A DNA stretch of 64,000 nt, from assembly GCF_000715075.1 (NCBI RefSeq), contig NC_134097.1, positions 125,920,997-125,984,996 on the forward strand. Direction: 5' to 3'. Below the pieces are notes generated by a model. The model made no database searches and had not been told where the DNA came from. It saw nothing but the letters and a program-made list of their open reading frames with translations. Below, in pieces: positions 12,501 through 22,193 of the stretch (within the stretch, counting starts at the first letter, position 1; every line of letters begins with the position of its first letter). The DNA is from Nicotiana tabacum. Taxonomy: Eukaryota; Streptophyta; Magnoliopsida; Solanales; Solanaceae. The position numbers and the translations under genes were made by a program.

Positions 12501-14575
12501 ATATTCCCTGCCACTCCCTGCTATGGGATACATTCCCAGATAACCTTTCTTGATCAACAACCATAACAACAAAAAAAGAGACTGGGAAAGGTCCTAGACA
12601 TGTTAACTTCACTTATTTGGACTAAAAGCCATAACTTGCCAGAGAGGTATTCTATTTCATGCAATATTCTATTTCATGCAATAACCTGATAGGGATTTTT
12701 AGAATATAGTCTTTCAAGCTCATTAGACTTTCTAGGCTTGTAATTTTTCAGAGATTGTCACATGGGCTTTGATCAAGTGGTAATAGTGCAATGTGTGACG
12801 TGTTAGTTACACATGTCACGAGTTCGAACCTTGCCGCTGATAAAAGCCTGGTACTTAAGTGGAGAGATGTAGAAGGGCTAGCCCATTATCCACCAAGTTT
12901 CAAACCATGCAGGCGTGCACCACTAGCATCATCTAGTACAGAACTCACATCATAAACTAGTTAGATTCTCAGTGTATAAGCATCATCTTTCTCTTGCTTG
13001 AAATGTAGAAGTATATACGTAAACAAAGGGAAAATATCCTCAAAGCAGGTGCTCATAAAATATTGTGCCTAATATCCTCAAAGCAGCTTGTAAAAAGAGA
13101 ACTAACTGGAATCAAATATGTGACTTAGAAGCTAACCTCCCATGTCAGCAGCCAAGAGAATACCATCTTTGTATTTGATGCCGACTACGGATGTCCCAGT
13201 CACATACGGATACCTATTGCGAACGATATATGTTAAAATTGGAAATTTTAGAAAAAGGTAATCGAAAAGTTAATAAAAGCAACATTACATAAGTACAATC
13301 TCAATGCGAGTGAGCATGTGTGTATGTTTGTATATATACTTAGAGGAAAACGAGCATACATTGTAGTAGTCTGCTACTACTATTCATGCAAATATACAAA
13401 CTATTTTGTTGATATCCCAATGTTTTAAGGGGCTTTCTCCTTAAAAAAATCTCACAGTTACAATTGGAACACAAAGTTTCTTCTTTTTTTTCACAGCCGA
13501 GAAATCCCCGAGGGCCGGTGGCGCACGGTTTAAGACTCAGTGGATAATGAGGCCTCTCTCTACTATCCTCCACTTAAACACCGGGCTTTTGGGTGCGGCA
13601 GGGTTTGAAACCCGTGATGAGTCGCCTAACGCGCAAAAGTATTTTCTAGGAAAAACATATTTCTACATAAACGTTTTCCTCCATGCAACCTCTCTTCCAT
13701 CCATCACCTTTATAGATGTTGATACAAGGAGAAAACAAACCAGACTATACTAATATAGGTAATTGGAAAAAAGCCCCACTCAATTCGGATATACCAAAGG
13801 TATCCCCCAAAGAAAAATTCAACAAATTCTACCTAATAATCCTTGTTTTTGCCCGAAATTCTTGGAGACAAAAGTTCTTAACACTACATATAAAAAAAGT
13901 GCAAAACTAAGCCTGGTTATAGCACTAAGAATAACATAAAAAAAGTAAAAATATAAAACCTACTTCTACTAATTCTTTTTTTATGCCAGTGGTGTCCATG
14001 TGCCAGCTTGCACATACCTCGACTATTAAACTGAGTACCGCCTACCTTCCACCAGTGTAGTTACCGGATAAAAAGGCTTAGGCAGACGGAAAAAAATCAC
14101 CTAATGTTTTTTTGGCTTCCCGCTGGGACTTGAAAATTCAACAGACTCTACCTAAAAATCATTCTTTTTGCCCAAAATTCTCAGAATTAAAAGTTCTCAA
14201 CAATACCATACGGGATAACTGTGAACTTAATGCTGGTTAATAGCACTAAGAAAAACTCCAAATAAAATAAAAATATAAACCTACTTCTACTAATTCCTAA
14301 AAAGTAAAAGTAAAGCAAAAACCCTAATTTGTTAAACAGCAAATACATGACTAATCAGATCTGTAAAATCTGATAAAACACAAAGAGTAGAAGAAAGTGC
14401 ATACTGTGTTCTCTGAATATCAGCTTCAGGGCTCATTAAGCTACTTTTAGCCGGAGTTGAATCCATCATCTGCAAACATCATTATTTAGACAACTTTTAC
14501 AATTACTTTTTACAAATTTCTTTGATAGGAAAAACGTGGGAGAAATTTAAAAAAAAAAAAAAAACTTACGTTCAT
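9567..14575 (-). CDS. PBG1: 20S proteasome subunit beta type-4 (beta7, PBG1)
   Basis: This is a non-catalytic beta-ring subunit of the 20S proteasome core, in cytosol and nucleus. Coding exons on the minus strand are 14575-14570, 14469-14405, 13213-13137, 11066-10937, 10798-10639, 10529-10344 and 9680-9567 (TAG). They join in phase to 738 nt, or 245 residues, like Arabidopsis PBG1 as I recall it (about 246). Visible motifs are YPYVTGTSVVGIKYKDGILLAADMGG (residues about 24-49), SLLGASGEISDFQE, NMWDDGNSLGPKE, YNRRNKFNPLWN, EDDHVATGFGNHLARPIL and LLYRDRSA. The protein ends PTVGAEGSW. All introns are GT-AG. The first coding exon holds only two codons (ATG AAC). If that ATG is skipped, ATG ATG at 14469 gives a start two residues later. 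Intron 3 (2070 bp) and intron 2 (1191 bp) are swollen by repeats. No defect is seen in the coding exons. Confidence 0.96.
11451..11914. repeat. 232-bp tandem duplication in PBG1 intron 3
   Basis: The segment starting 'attaaaactttaggataaat' at 11451 is repeated head to tail from 11683, a period of 232 bp. The copies differ by only a few bases, for example near the 'agtacccttttttatgg' / 'agtaccttttttgtgg' end, so the duplication is recent. It lies wholly inside intron 3 of PBG1 and does not touch an exon. Confidence 0.9.
12765..12915 (+). mobile_element. tRNA-derived SINE in PBG1 intron 3
   Basis: 'tgatcaagtggtaatagtg' resembles an A box and 'gagttcgaacc' (about 12821-12831) fits a pol III B box, with spacing normal for a tRNA-derived SINE. 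A family-specific body follows, with 'ttaagtggagagatgtagaa' and 'cccattatccaccaagtttc'. The same body occurs in reverse at 13505-13640, which supports a real repeat family. The family name is not assigned. Confidence 0.6.
13505..13640 (-). mobile_element. SINE of the same family, reverse orientation, PBG1 intron 2
   Basis: The reverse complement reads 'cgggtttcaaaccctgccgc' (B-box-like), then 'ttaagtggaggatagtagag' and 'cctcattatccactgagtct'. It parallels the SINE at 12765-12915 block by block but in the opposite orientation and in the neighbouring intron. Ends are approximate. Confidence 0.55.
13815..14300. repeat. old tandem duplication in PBG1 intron 2, split by a SINE
   Basis: Two diverged copies of a segment lie at about 13815-13976 and 14131-14300. 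Both contain 'ttcaaca-a-tctacctaa', '-tttttgccc-aaattct', 'tagcactaagaa' and 'ctacttctactaattc'. A reverse-orientation SINE (about 13978-14128) sits between them. The sequence is non-coding and lies within intron 2. Confidence 0.6.
13978..14128 (-). mobile_element. SolS-type SINE, 5'-truncated, PBG1 intron 2
   Basis: In reverse complement it reads 'aggtgatttttttccgtctg', 'cctaagcctttttatccggt', 'cggtactcagtttaatagtc' and 'gaggtatgtgcaagctggca', then ends in an A run. This is the typical 3' half of a common Solanaceae SINE, also present in the SIZ1 intron at about 49806-50170. The tRNA-like head is missing. Confidence 0.65.
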
Positions 14576-14645
14576 TGTCGGAATAGTTGATCTTCGATCG
14601 GAGAAAACCAGCTAAAATTATATGACTCGGAGTTTTGTTCTGTGT
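14570..14645 (-). other. first exon of PBG1 with 5' UTR
   Basis: The donor 'gtaag' (14569-14565, minus strand) follows ATG AAC. Upstream transcribed sequence probably reaches about 14645, where the purine-rich leader begins. The transcription start is inferred, not seen. Confidence 0.45.
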
Positions 14646-14684
14646 GCTTTTCGCCTTTTCCCTTTGCACAAGAAAATAGGTCGT

Positions 14685-14753
14685 TGGGCTTTGGGCCGAA
14701 AGTATAATCTGTTATTCAGTGGACTGTTAGATGGGCCAACATGAAATTGGGCC
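14685..14753 (-). promoter_or_regulatory. cluster of four TGGGCY motifs upstream of PBG1
   Basis: TGGGCY occurs at 14685, 14692, 14732 and 14748, read on the plus strand, 110-180 bp upstream of the PBG1 start codon. This hexamer is the plant site II element of growth-related promoters. Its TGGGC core is also the motif reported for promoters of 26S proteasome genes that respond to proteasome stress through NAC factors. Four copies in 69 bp of an otherwise AT-rich region are unlikely by chance. Function here is inference. Confidence 0.6.
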
Positions 14754-14760
14754 TCAATTT

Positions 14761-15600
14761 CGGGACTTTCTCATATGTAATATCTGTGGCCATAATTTAT
14801 TACTCTATTATTTATTATTGGAAAATTTTTAAAAAGGAAAACAAGAAAAACTCTCTCTCCCCCTGTCTTTCCCCAAGAGGGTAAAAATAGTGTCATCTTA
14901 ACAAAAAAGGTTAAAAAGAAAAACAAGAAAAACTCCCCCCTCCCCCCCCCTCTTCCATCTAAACAAAATGATGTAGTAAAAAATATTTTTTTATTTTAAC
15001 AAATGAGTACTTTATTTTCATGTTGTACAAATAGTACTTTCTTTTTCAACCAAAAAAAGAGTGTTTTTTTAAATTATGGACCACAAGTTCAACGTTGTTT
15101 TTGCATAAAATAAATTATTTATATATATTAAATAAATTTTATAATACAAATATAAAATTCTAGCCAAAATGATTGAGTTCTGCCAAACTTGGCTTACCAT
15201 TAACATGTAAAATAAAAAATTATATTATTAATGTATAAAAGTTCAATTTTGCAATGTAAACTATGTAATGGGAGAGGAAGAAAGGAAAATTACAAAGAGG
15301 GAAAACAGAAAAGGAATTGGGGGGAATATTTTGGTGAACTGAAAAGGGACTTATTTTCTCTCTCTCAAGTGACAGTATTCAAAAAAAACTCAAACTCTTT
15401 TCGGGATGGGGCCATATTTTACATTTTTACACACACATATACTATTGAAAATTTTATTACCCTCCTTATTCAAGTTTCACTTTAATTACTTTTTATATAC
15501 AAAATTATCAATTATGTACATTTTTAGGATTTAAGGATAATTAATCAATTTCCCCCCCCACACACGTTTCTCTCTCCACATCCCACCCCTCTCCCTACGT
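14761..15600. other. AT-rich spacer, low complexity
   Basis: No gene is seen. The stretch holds homopolymer and C/T-rich tracts (for example at 14935-14955) and A/T runs. The 84-codon frame at 15231-15485 has no recognisable domain. Confidence 0.5.
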
Positions 15601-15611
15601 ATCTTGCACAA

Positions 15612-15905
15612 GAGAGCAGCAATTACATCATTGACAACCATTAAAAAGTTTTGAAGCTTTGAATTCAAATTTGGGTTTTCAAAAAACAATATTTTTTTGA
15701 ATTGGGTGTCGTTGCAAGGAATTGGGATTCTCTCTACGTCTCTCTATCTCTCAATCCCTAATTTCAGTAATGTAGAGCAAAGAAAAAGAGAGCATCAATT
15801 CCACTATTGACAGCCATTAAAAAGTTTTGAAGCTTTGAATTCGAATTTGTGTTTTTAAAAACCATTATTTGTTTGGATTGGGTGTTGTTGCAAATAATTG
15901 GGAAT
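15612..15905. repeat. two-copy tandem repeat, period about 175 bp
   Basis: The block with 'ccattaaaaagttttgaagc' and 'tttgaattc-aatttg-gtt' occurs at about 15640 and again at about 15815. It carries the linked 'ttgggtgt-gttgcaa' at about 15702 and 15878. The second copy continues into 'ttggctgaatttc', itself doubled near 15960, and a GAA run near 16010. The texture suggests the end of a DNA transposon, but no transposase is present. Confidence 0.65.
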
Positions 15906-16130
15906 ATGGTTTGGAGTTTATATCTCAATTTTGAGGGTGTTTTGGTGAAGATTAGACTTAATTTTGGCTGAATTTCTTGATTTTGGCTGAATTTCAGATT
16001 GAAACTCGAAGAAGAAGAAGAAGACATGACATACATTATATTTACGAAATTGTAGTAACATTGTAGAAAAATTATATTTTGTTGTTTATATATATATATA
16101 TTATTTAACTATTGTATGAAAGTTGAACAA

Positions 16131-16550
16131 TATTGTATAAAAATTATATTTAAGTTGTATGATATTGTAGTTGTATATAACTGAGTAGAAATAATGTATG
16201 AAAATTGTAGATAAGTTGTAGATATATTGTATAATATATAATTAGTTGTATGAAATTTATTTTTACTATGTATAAATCAGATACAAAATACACAAGAGAC
16301 ATATTGTATAAGTTTTATATAAAATTTGTGTTTAAGTTGTATGTTATTGTAGTTGTATTTAACTGAGTAGAAATAATGTGTGAAAGTTATAGATAAGTTG
16401 TAGATAAATTGTATAATATATAATTAGTTGTATGAAATTTATTTTTACTATGTATAAATCAGATACAAAATACACAAAAGACATATTGTATAAATTTTAT
16501 ATAAAATATGTATTTAAATTGTACATTATAGTTATATTTAACTGGATAGT
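16131..16550. repeat. tandem repeat, period about 180 bp, 2.3 copies
   Basis: 'ttgtagttgtat-taactga' recurs at about 16167 and 16347. 'tatgaaatttatttttacta' and 'tgtataaatcagatacaaaa' recur at the same spacing. A third partial copy ends near 16550. The unit is very AT-rich and non-coding and lies directly beside the syntaxin fragment. Confidence 0.75.
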
Positions 16551-16629
16551 GTACGAAAAAATTCTCATGAATAGATTGTGTGTATATAAACGAATTCATA
16601 ATATGTTAAGGCCATTAATAGCTCTCGGG

Positions 16630-16904
16630 TAATTAATTCTATCTCTAAGGCGGCGAAGAATTTTGGGACCGTGAGTGGTTTTTGGCTCTTTGTTCAGATT
16701 TTGGAGATCAATCAAGAGATTAGTAATCTCTTCAATGTCAACTTTCACTGTCTCGATTTCATGGAAGAAGTTGGAAAGTTTGTCTTCATCTGTGCGGCTG
16801 AGTTAGCCCATCTCCAAATCCTTCTCTGTTTCAAGATTCAATGGGGCTTGTTTCTTCAATTCCACATAACTTAAGAACGATTTCGTCATGAGATCAGTCC
16901 ACAC
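16630..16904 (-). pseudogene. 5' fragment of a SYP112/KNOLLE-like syntaxin gene
   Basis: The minus strand reads DLMTKSFLSYVELKKQA from about 16895, then LETEKDLEMG, a TAA, LSRTDEDKLSNFFHEIETVK, EEITNLLIDLQNLNKEPKTT and ILRRLRDRIN ending near 16632. This matches the N-terminal Habc region of plant syntaxins of the SYP11 group, membrane SNAREs of the plasma membrane and cell plate; the 'MTKSFLSYVELKKQA' start is SYP112-like from memory. Only about 90 of about 300 codons remain. The normal Met-Asn start has become Trp-Thr, an in-frame TAA follows 'LEMG', and sequence similarity stops at 16630, where AT-rich repeat sequence begins. No SNARE motif or membrane anchor is present. It is a dead fragment, from a partial duplication or transposon capture. 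Confidence 0.85.
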
Positions 16905-17640
16905 GCGATAGAATCAGTCCAAAGATGGACTATCTCCCTTAAAAAGAGAAGGGGGTAACTATGTTAATTAACTGACCAAAGATGGTCAAACTGCAGGATC
17001 ATAGGGACCAAAATAAACTATGTTAATTAACTGACCAAGTAAGACAAGCTCTTTATCCTAACATCCACTCAACGATGTTCGCTAAATGTAAATGGATCTA
17101 GTATAACAACTATCAAGAAATCAAAATCTGACTAAAAAGTTCAACAGAAGCTCTTGTATCATTCATCATTCTGAAACTATAGGTCTGATCGCTTGTTCTT
17201 TATCTCTATTGTGAATGATATCAGTATAAATATGCTGTAGAAATTTTATGTTTCGTCCTTCCTAGTCCTAGAGTATGAGAAGTTTCGTCAAAAAGCTCCT
17301 TGCTAGAGAATGAACGAAACCAAGAAACTGTAGGAGCTTTCTTTTTTCCCTTCTTTTTTGAGGTTTTCCAACCAATAAAGAAGAAGGAGAAACCTCAGAG
17401 GGGAAATTAAAGATTATATCAAGCATCATTGAAGCCTCACGCCACTGAATGGAATGAATTAATCATGTGAGCCTTTTAAGGCACAAATAATACATTTGAG
17501 AGCCTTTTAGGGTGGATTGTATATATTTTGTAAACAAAAGTTGGTTATGCCAGGTAATTAACTAAACATGAATATTAAGGGTAATAAAATTTCAAATAGT
17601 GTATAGGTATGAAAAAATCCCTATTTTATTTACCTTTCTT
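16905..17640. other. spacer upstream of the syntaxin fragment
   Basis: No coding similarity was recognised. On the minus strand this would be the 5' flank of the syntaxin fragment, so part of it may be copied promoter sequence. A repeated phrase 'actatgttaattaactgacc' occurs at about 16958 and 17018, a 60-bp spacing. Confidence 0.4.
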
Positions 17641-17649
17641 TTCTATCTA

Positions 17650-17860
17650 GTTTTAGAGCTCATTTGGCCAAGCGGCAAAATACTGCTTATTTTGAAAAGT
17701 ACCTTTTTGCATAAGTGATTTTTCCAAAAGTATTTTTGAAAAAATAATAATATGTGTTTGGCTAATTCATTTAATAAGTACTTTTTGCAATATTTGGTAG
17801 ACAAATTGTGTTTGGTCAATCTTTCTAACAAGTGCTTTGAGTGTCAATTTACGAAAAGAT
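17650..17860. mobile_element. MITE-like dispersed repeat
   Basis: It has 'atttggccaagcggcaaaat', several 'aagtact-ttt' and 'aaaagta-tttt' blocks and 'gtgtttggtcaat' toward the other end. The same vocabulary appears at 46860-47065. Terminal inverted repeats are imperfect and no target-site duplication was fixed. Confidence 0.45.
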
Positions 17861-18017
17861 ATAGTACCAAGGTCTTATAATTATTTTAAAGAGAAAAATA
17901 AACTTAAATATTTATCGTAAGAGAATTTTATTATTTTATTTATTTAATTAAAATATAAAAATAAAGTAAACATACATATTATATTAAAAATTTAAATCAA
18001 TATAACATATATAGTGA

Positions 18018-18936
18018 TGTTTTATACTTCAATACCACACAAGAGGGAGGTGATTTGTGTGGTACCCAATTTTTACTTAACTGAACTATAGAAGGACCTG
18101 GTTCCTCTATGTGTTCCAACTACTACTGTTTGTGGAATAATAAGTAAAGAAAATAAAGAACAAAGAGATTTTTACGTGAAAAATACCTGGCTCAAAAGGT
18201 GAAAAAACCACGACCTACAATTCAGTAGGATTTTCCCAAACTTCCACTAAAATCACTGATCCAAAACTGTATTTACAAAAACTCTTTGTAAACCTAGGAT
18301 TAACTCTAATCCCGTTGTAGCATACAACCTCAACTGTTGCGATAACTTCAAGTTAACTCTAACTTGAACACTCTAGGTACCTAATACAATTGCTTCTATA
18401 AAAGCTGAAAGGTATAATGTAAAATCACCTACTACAATTGAACGAGAATAAAAGATAGATACTTGGAACTGGTTCTTCTAGCTGGTTCAAGTAGTTTCAG
18501 GTTTGCACACTCGAATCACACATAAATTGCTTGCAAAATCGCCTTGCTCTTTTACTCTCAATTTAAGTTTAACTTCTGCTTATGTGCATTACCTGTAAAA
18601 GAGAACAACACTGATATTTAATGGGTTAGTAATTAGAGATTGACTGGGATCCAGATACTACTCTTCTATCGTAGAAGAGTTCTAGTTGATCTCATACTCT
18701 AACACTATCTTCTTTCTAAACTGTGTTCTCTTCATGTAAGGAGTCTTTCTCTCCTTATCCAATATGCAACCTTTTTGATTAGATCAGGAGATATTACTTC
18801 TGATAAGTTAGATTTATCTCATTCACGTGCATCTCACATGTTTGGGTTGATCATGATTGTGTTTCACAAGATGGACCTGGTCCATGTCTGAGTTCTTTTG
18901 TCAGTCTTCAAAACTTCACCTGTTCTTGGGCCAACA
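18018..18936 (-). repeat. 3' LTR of the copia element
   Basis: It begins TGTTTTATAC at 18018 and ends ...CCAACA at 18936, so on the element's own strand it opens TGTTGG and closes AAACA. It is 919 bp. The left 400 bp match 27909-28315 with scattered mismatches and small indels, which shows the copy is not recent. Flanking 'agtga' at 18013-18017 would be one target-site copy; its partner is lost with the other end. Confidence 0.88.
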
Positions 18937-18950
18937 AATTCCCTCTTTTT
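18937..18950 (-). other. polypurine tract of the copia element
   Basis: Immediately inside the 3' LTR the minus strand reads AAAAAGAGGGAATT, a purine tract in the position used to prime second-strand synthesis in LTR retrotransposons. Confidence 0.75.
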
Positions 18951-19449
18951 AATGATGACAAACTTTGTGCTTTTTACTTACTTGGATCCTTTAAGAACTC
19001 AGCTTAACCATCAATATAAAGTTATGAAAATTCACTTATCATCAAGGACCAGGTTAATTAGATTATAAATATCACTTATTCAGAATATGTAAAGCACAAT
19101 ATCTCTTCCCCCTTTTGGCATCATCGAAAAATTGCATACAAAGTGTGAGTCCTAGATTTTAATAAGTACTCATGGCTACTAGGGTAACTACAAGTGTAAT
19201 CATGGATTAATCATCAGTAATCAAGCAAACGTATTTAAACTATCAAGGAAAGATTAACATTGAACAAGAGCAAAAACAATAGATATCATTGATAACAGAT
19301 ATGTTGCTACCACAATCCACAACCAAAAAGCAAAAACATTCAAAACATGAGCAAAAAGAAAGAAAAATCCATAATCCGGGTCACTGAAGGTACTAGACAG
19401 GTTCAGGAGATAGAGGCTAGAATTCCTAAGGCTTGGGAGAGATAGAGGG

Positions 19450-21531
19450 TTAGTTTTGGGCTTGAAGAAAGGTCAGCATATTCTGAAGAACCCCGTCATT
19501 CTTCTCATTTTCCTTAGTGAGCTCAGTTCTGAGAGCATCCCTCTCAGATTCAACCTCAGCTAAGCGACCCCTCAGCCTAGCTATCTTTGCATCTTTTGCT
19601 CCACTCTCCTGCACCAGGGCTCTGACTTTGCTATTTATAGGTGTCTTCTTGGATGAACCAGGTTCATTGGGAATGGCAGTGAACTCATAATCACAAGCAA
19701 TCAAAGTGTTGATTCCAAAGTGATCTTTGGTTGAGGCCATTTCCCACTTCTTCAGTGGCATCTTGCAGCGATTAAGAACAGTAGTCAAAATGAACCTATA
19801 AAGAGTGGCATGGGCCTTAGAGCCATTGATAACCCTGTCTAGTAGCTTGATAATGAATGCATGTTAGTTGATCTGCCTTGTTCTTTCAAAATACTCCATC
19901 AGCACCAAGTCCATGTTGTTAGCAATGTGCCTCCTTTCCTGTCGAGGCATCAAACACTTGTTGACAAATTCAAACAAGACTTTGTGTTGTGGCCTCATTT
20001 CACTCTTCTGAATAGCCCTAGCCTCATTCACATCTACAGCATCACAAAACCTCCTAGTAATTTCAAGGGCAGTAGGAAGGGAGTCCAGACATGGCCACAT
20101 TTGCCTTGTATAGTCATCAAACCCTTCAGAGGGTATATCAAGGATCTCACCTAGCTTCTTTGCATCAAAGGTCACGTAAACTCCTTTTACCAGGCTGCTA
20201 ACTCTGCCATCCTTAACCTCTACATTTGCCATGAACTCAATGATCCCATTCCTGGCTAGCCTTCCATCCATCTGAAGGACCATGTCCTTCCAGCCCTGAG
20301 CAGCTAAGGCATCTACCAGTCTCATCATTCCTGGTTCCACCAGGTCTTTCACCAATCTACCCTTCAAAAATTTTCTCTTGCCAAACTTGGCCAGCTTGTC
20401 TTGTTCACCATCAGACTCATTTTTTCCTTCACCACTCCATTCCTCATCTTCAAAAACTCTAACTTGTTTATTTTTCACTGCTGACCTTGTCCTCTTGGCC
20501 AATGAGGGTTCAGCAGCCTCAGACACAGAGGAAGACTTCTTGGAAGAAGTTTTGGGCTTTTTGGGCTTGGGGGTCTGAACCTCCACTATTGTAACTTCCT
20601 CCTGATGGACCTGTTCTATATCCTCAATATCGACAACTTCTAAGGACTCTGCAACCTTACCCTTTCCTTTAGCAATCCTTTTCTTCTTACTTTCAGCCAA
20701 AGCCTTTTGTAGATCACCCTCACTCTGTTTCACCCTGCTTCTTGTGGCTCTTCCCTTTGGCAAGGAAGTTTCAGTAGTTGTTGGATATGAAGCCTTTCTC
20801 TTTCTTGGAGGGTTTAGGAGCACTGGGGGCTTTTGGTGTGGGAGTTCTCCTTTTCTTTGGATCGTAACTTGCCCCTACCCTTTTCAACAGGTCTGCTAGG
20901 GTCTCTTCAGTTGATGAACTAGGTTCATTTCCCTGTGCACTTAGATTAACTAACCCTTCAGCAGCTTCACCAGAACCACTTCCCCCTAACTTCTTGCCAC
21001 TCTCTTCAACATTTTCATGTTCAACCCCACAAATAGCAGGTACAGACAAATCAGCAGTGGGTGAATGATCAACCACTCTTTTCCCTTTTCCCCTCTCGTC
21101 ACCACATTCACCATCTCTTTCTTTTTCTTTTTCAGATTTTTTTTACCTCCACTCCGTCTTAACTCAGGTAATTCCACATCCCTAATAGGCCCAACCAAAA
21201 CAAACCTATTTTCTAAATTCTTAGTCAAAGAAGAACTTACCTTAGAAGGGGATTCTTGAACCTTCTCAAAATCAGAAGACCCAGGTCCTTCCCCCTCATT
21301 AGCATATTTATACGACTCAAAATCAGAGTTAGAATCAAAGACTTGAGTCTGACTTGCCTTTAATTGCTCATTCAATTTCCTTGAGAGAGCCCCAGAAGCT
21401 ACTATTTTTTGAGCAAGCATTTTTACCCTTCTCAGCCTTGGTTTGGGAGTCATGCTAGGTGGAAGAGAGGTAGATGAATCAGAGAGAGTAGGATGTGGAG
21501 GAGTTTCAGGGTTGTCTTGTGGGTTTGTCAT
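19450..21531 (-). pseudogene. Sirevirus third ORF (env-like position), broken
   Basis: A further coding region lies between RNase H and the 3' LTR, on the same strand as gag and pol. It starts MTNPQDNPETPPHPTLSDSS near 21531, is rich in Ser, Pro, Lys and Glu, and shifts frame twice (about 21000 and 20800). It continues with a folded-looking section, GRLVKDLVEPGMMRLVDALAAQ through MPRQERRHIANNMDLVLMEY (about 20430-19880), and a C-terminal coiled coil, ARLRGRLAEVESERDALRTE (19450-19560). The middle section resembles the 'putative plant transposon protein' domain. Sireviruses often carry an ORF here, called envelope-like from its position; I see no clear signal peptide or fusion peptide. Its function is unknown. 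Confidence 0.7.
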
Positions 21532-22193
21532 TATCGTTAATTTCTTGAGATAATTGGTGAGTTAGAACTTTGGAGAAGAAAGCAATTAAAAGTGAAGAAG
21601 GGTTTTTGATGATTTAGAATTACGAAGATGGCATGAGGTAATGACATGTATTTAAAGAGAGATACACATTTCATGTATAACAACAGCTTTAGTAGTGGTC
21701 AATTAGAGGTCCAATCAACCTGAAATTTCAAGTTTGAATGAACGGTTAAGCTTCCCTAGATTTTAGGCAAATTTTGTGGTTTAGAGTTCTAAAGCTTACG
21801 GAACTGGTTAAAAAACAAACGGATAGAATTTTCTAAGGAGTTGAACAATTGTAGGACTTCTACCCATGATTTAAATATTTATATTTCTAATTGTGCAGAG
21901 CATAGAAAACATACCTTAGCATTTAGATGAACCAATACTGATGAATCAGGTTCTTCATTTAGAATCCTCTTGACCAAGCCTCAATTAACCATAATAGAAA
22001 ATTTTTTGTAAGAGATCAGTGAGTCATATTAACACATGTCACATGAGTATACTAATTACAATATGAAGCTGAGTAATAGTTAATCTAGATATTTACACAA
22101 GTTCAGATTTCCTAGCCAATTTTTTTTTTTCCAATTTTTTTCATTGTGCATTCTGAGCTGGTCCCATTAGGTGATCTTAATCATCCCTATTTC

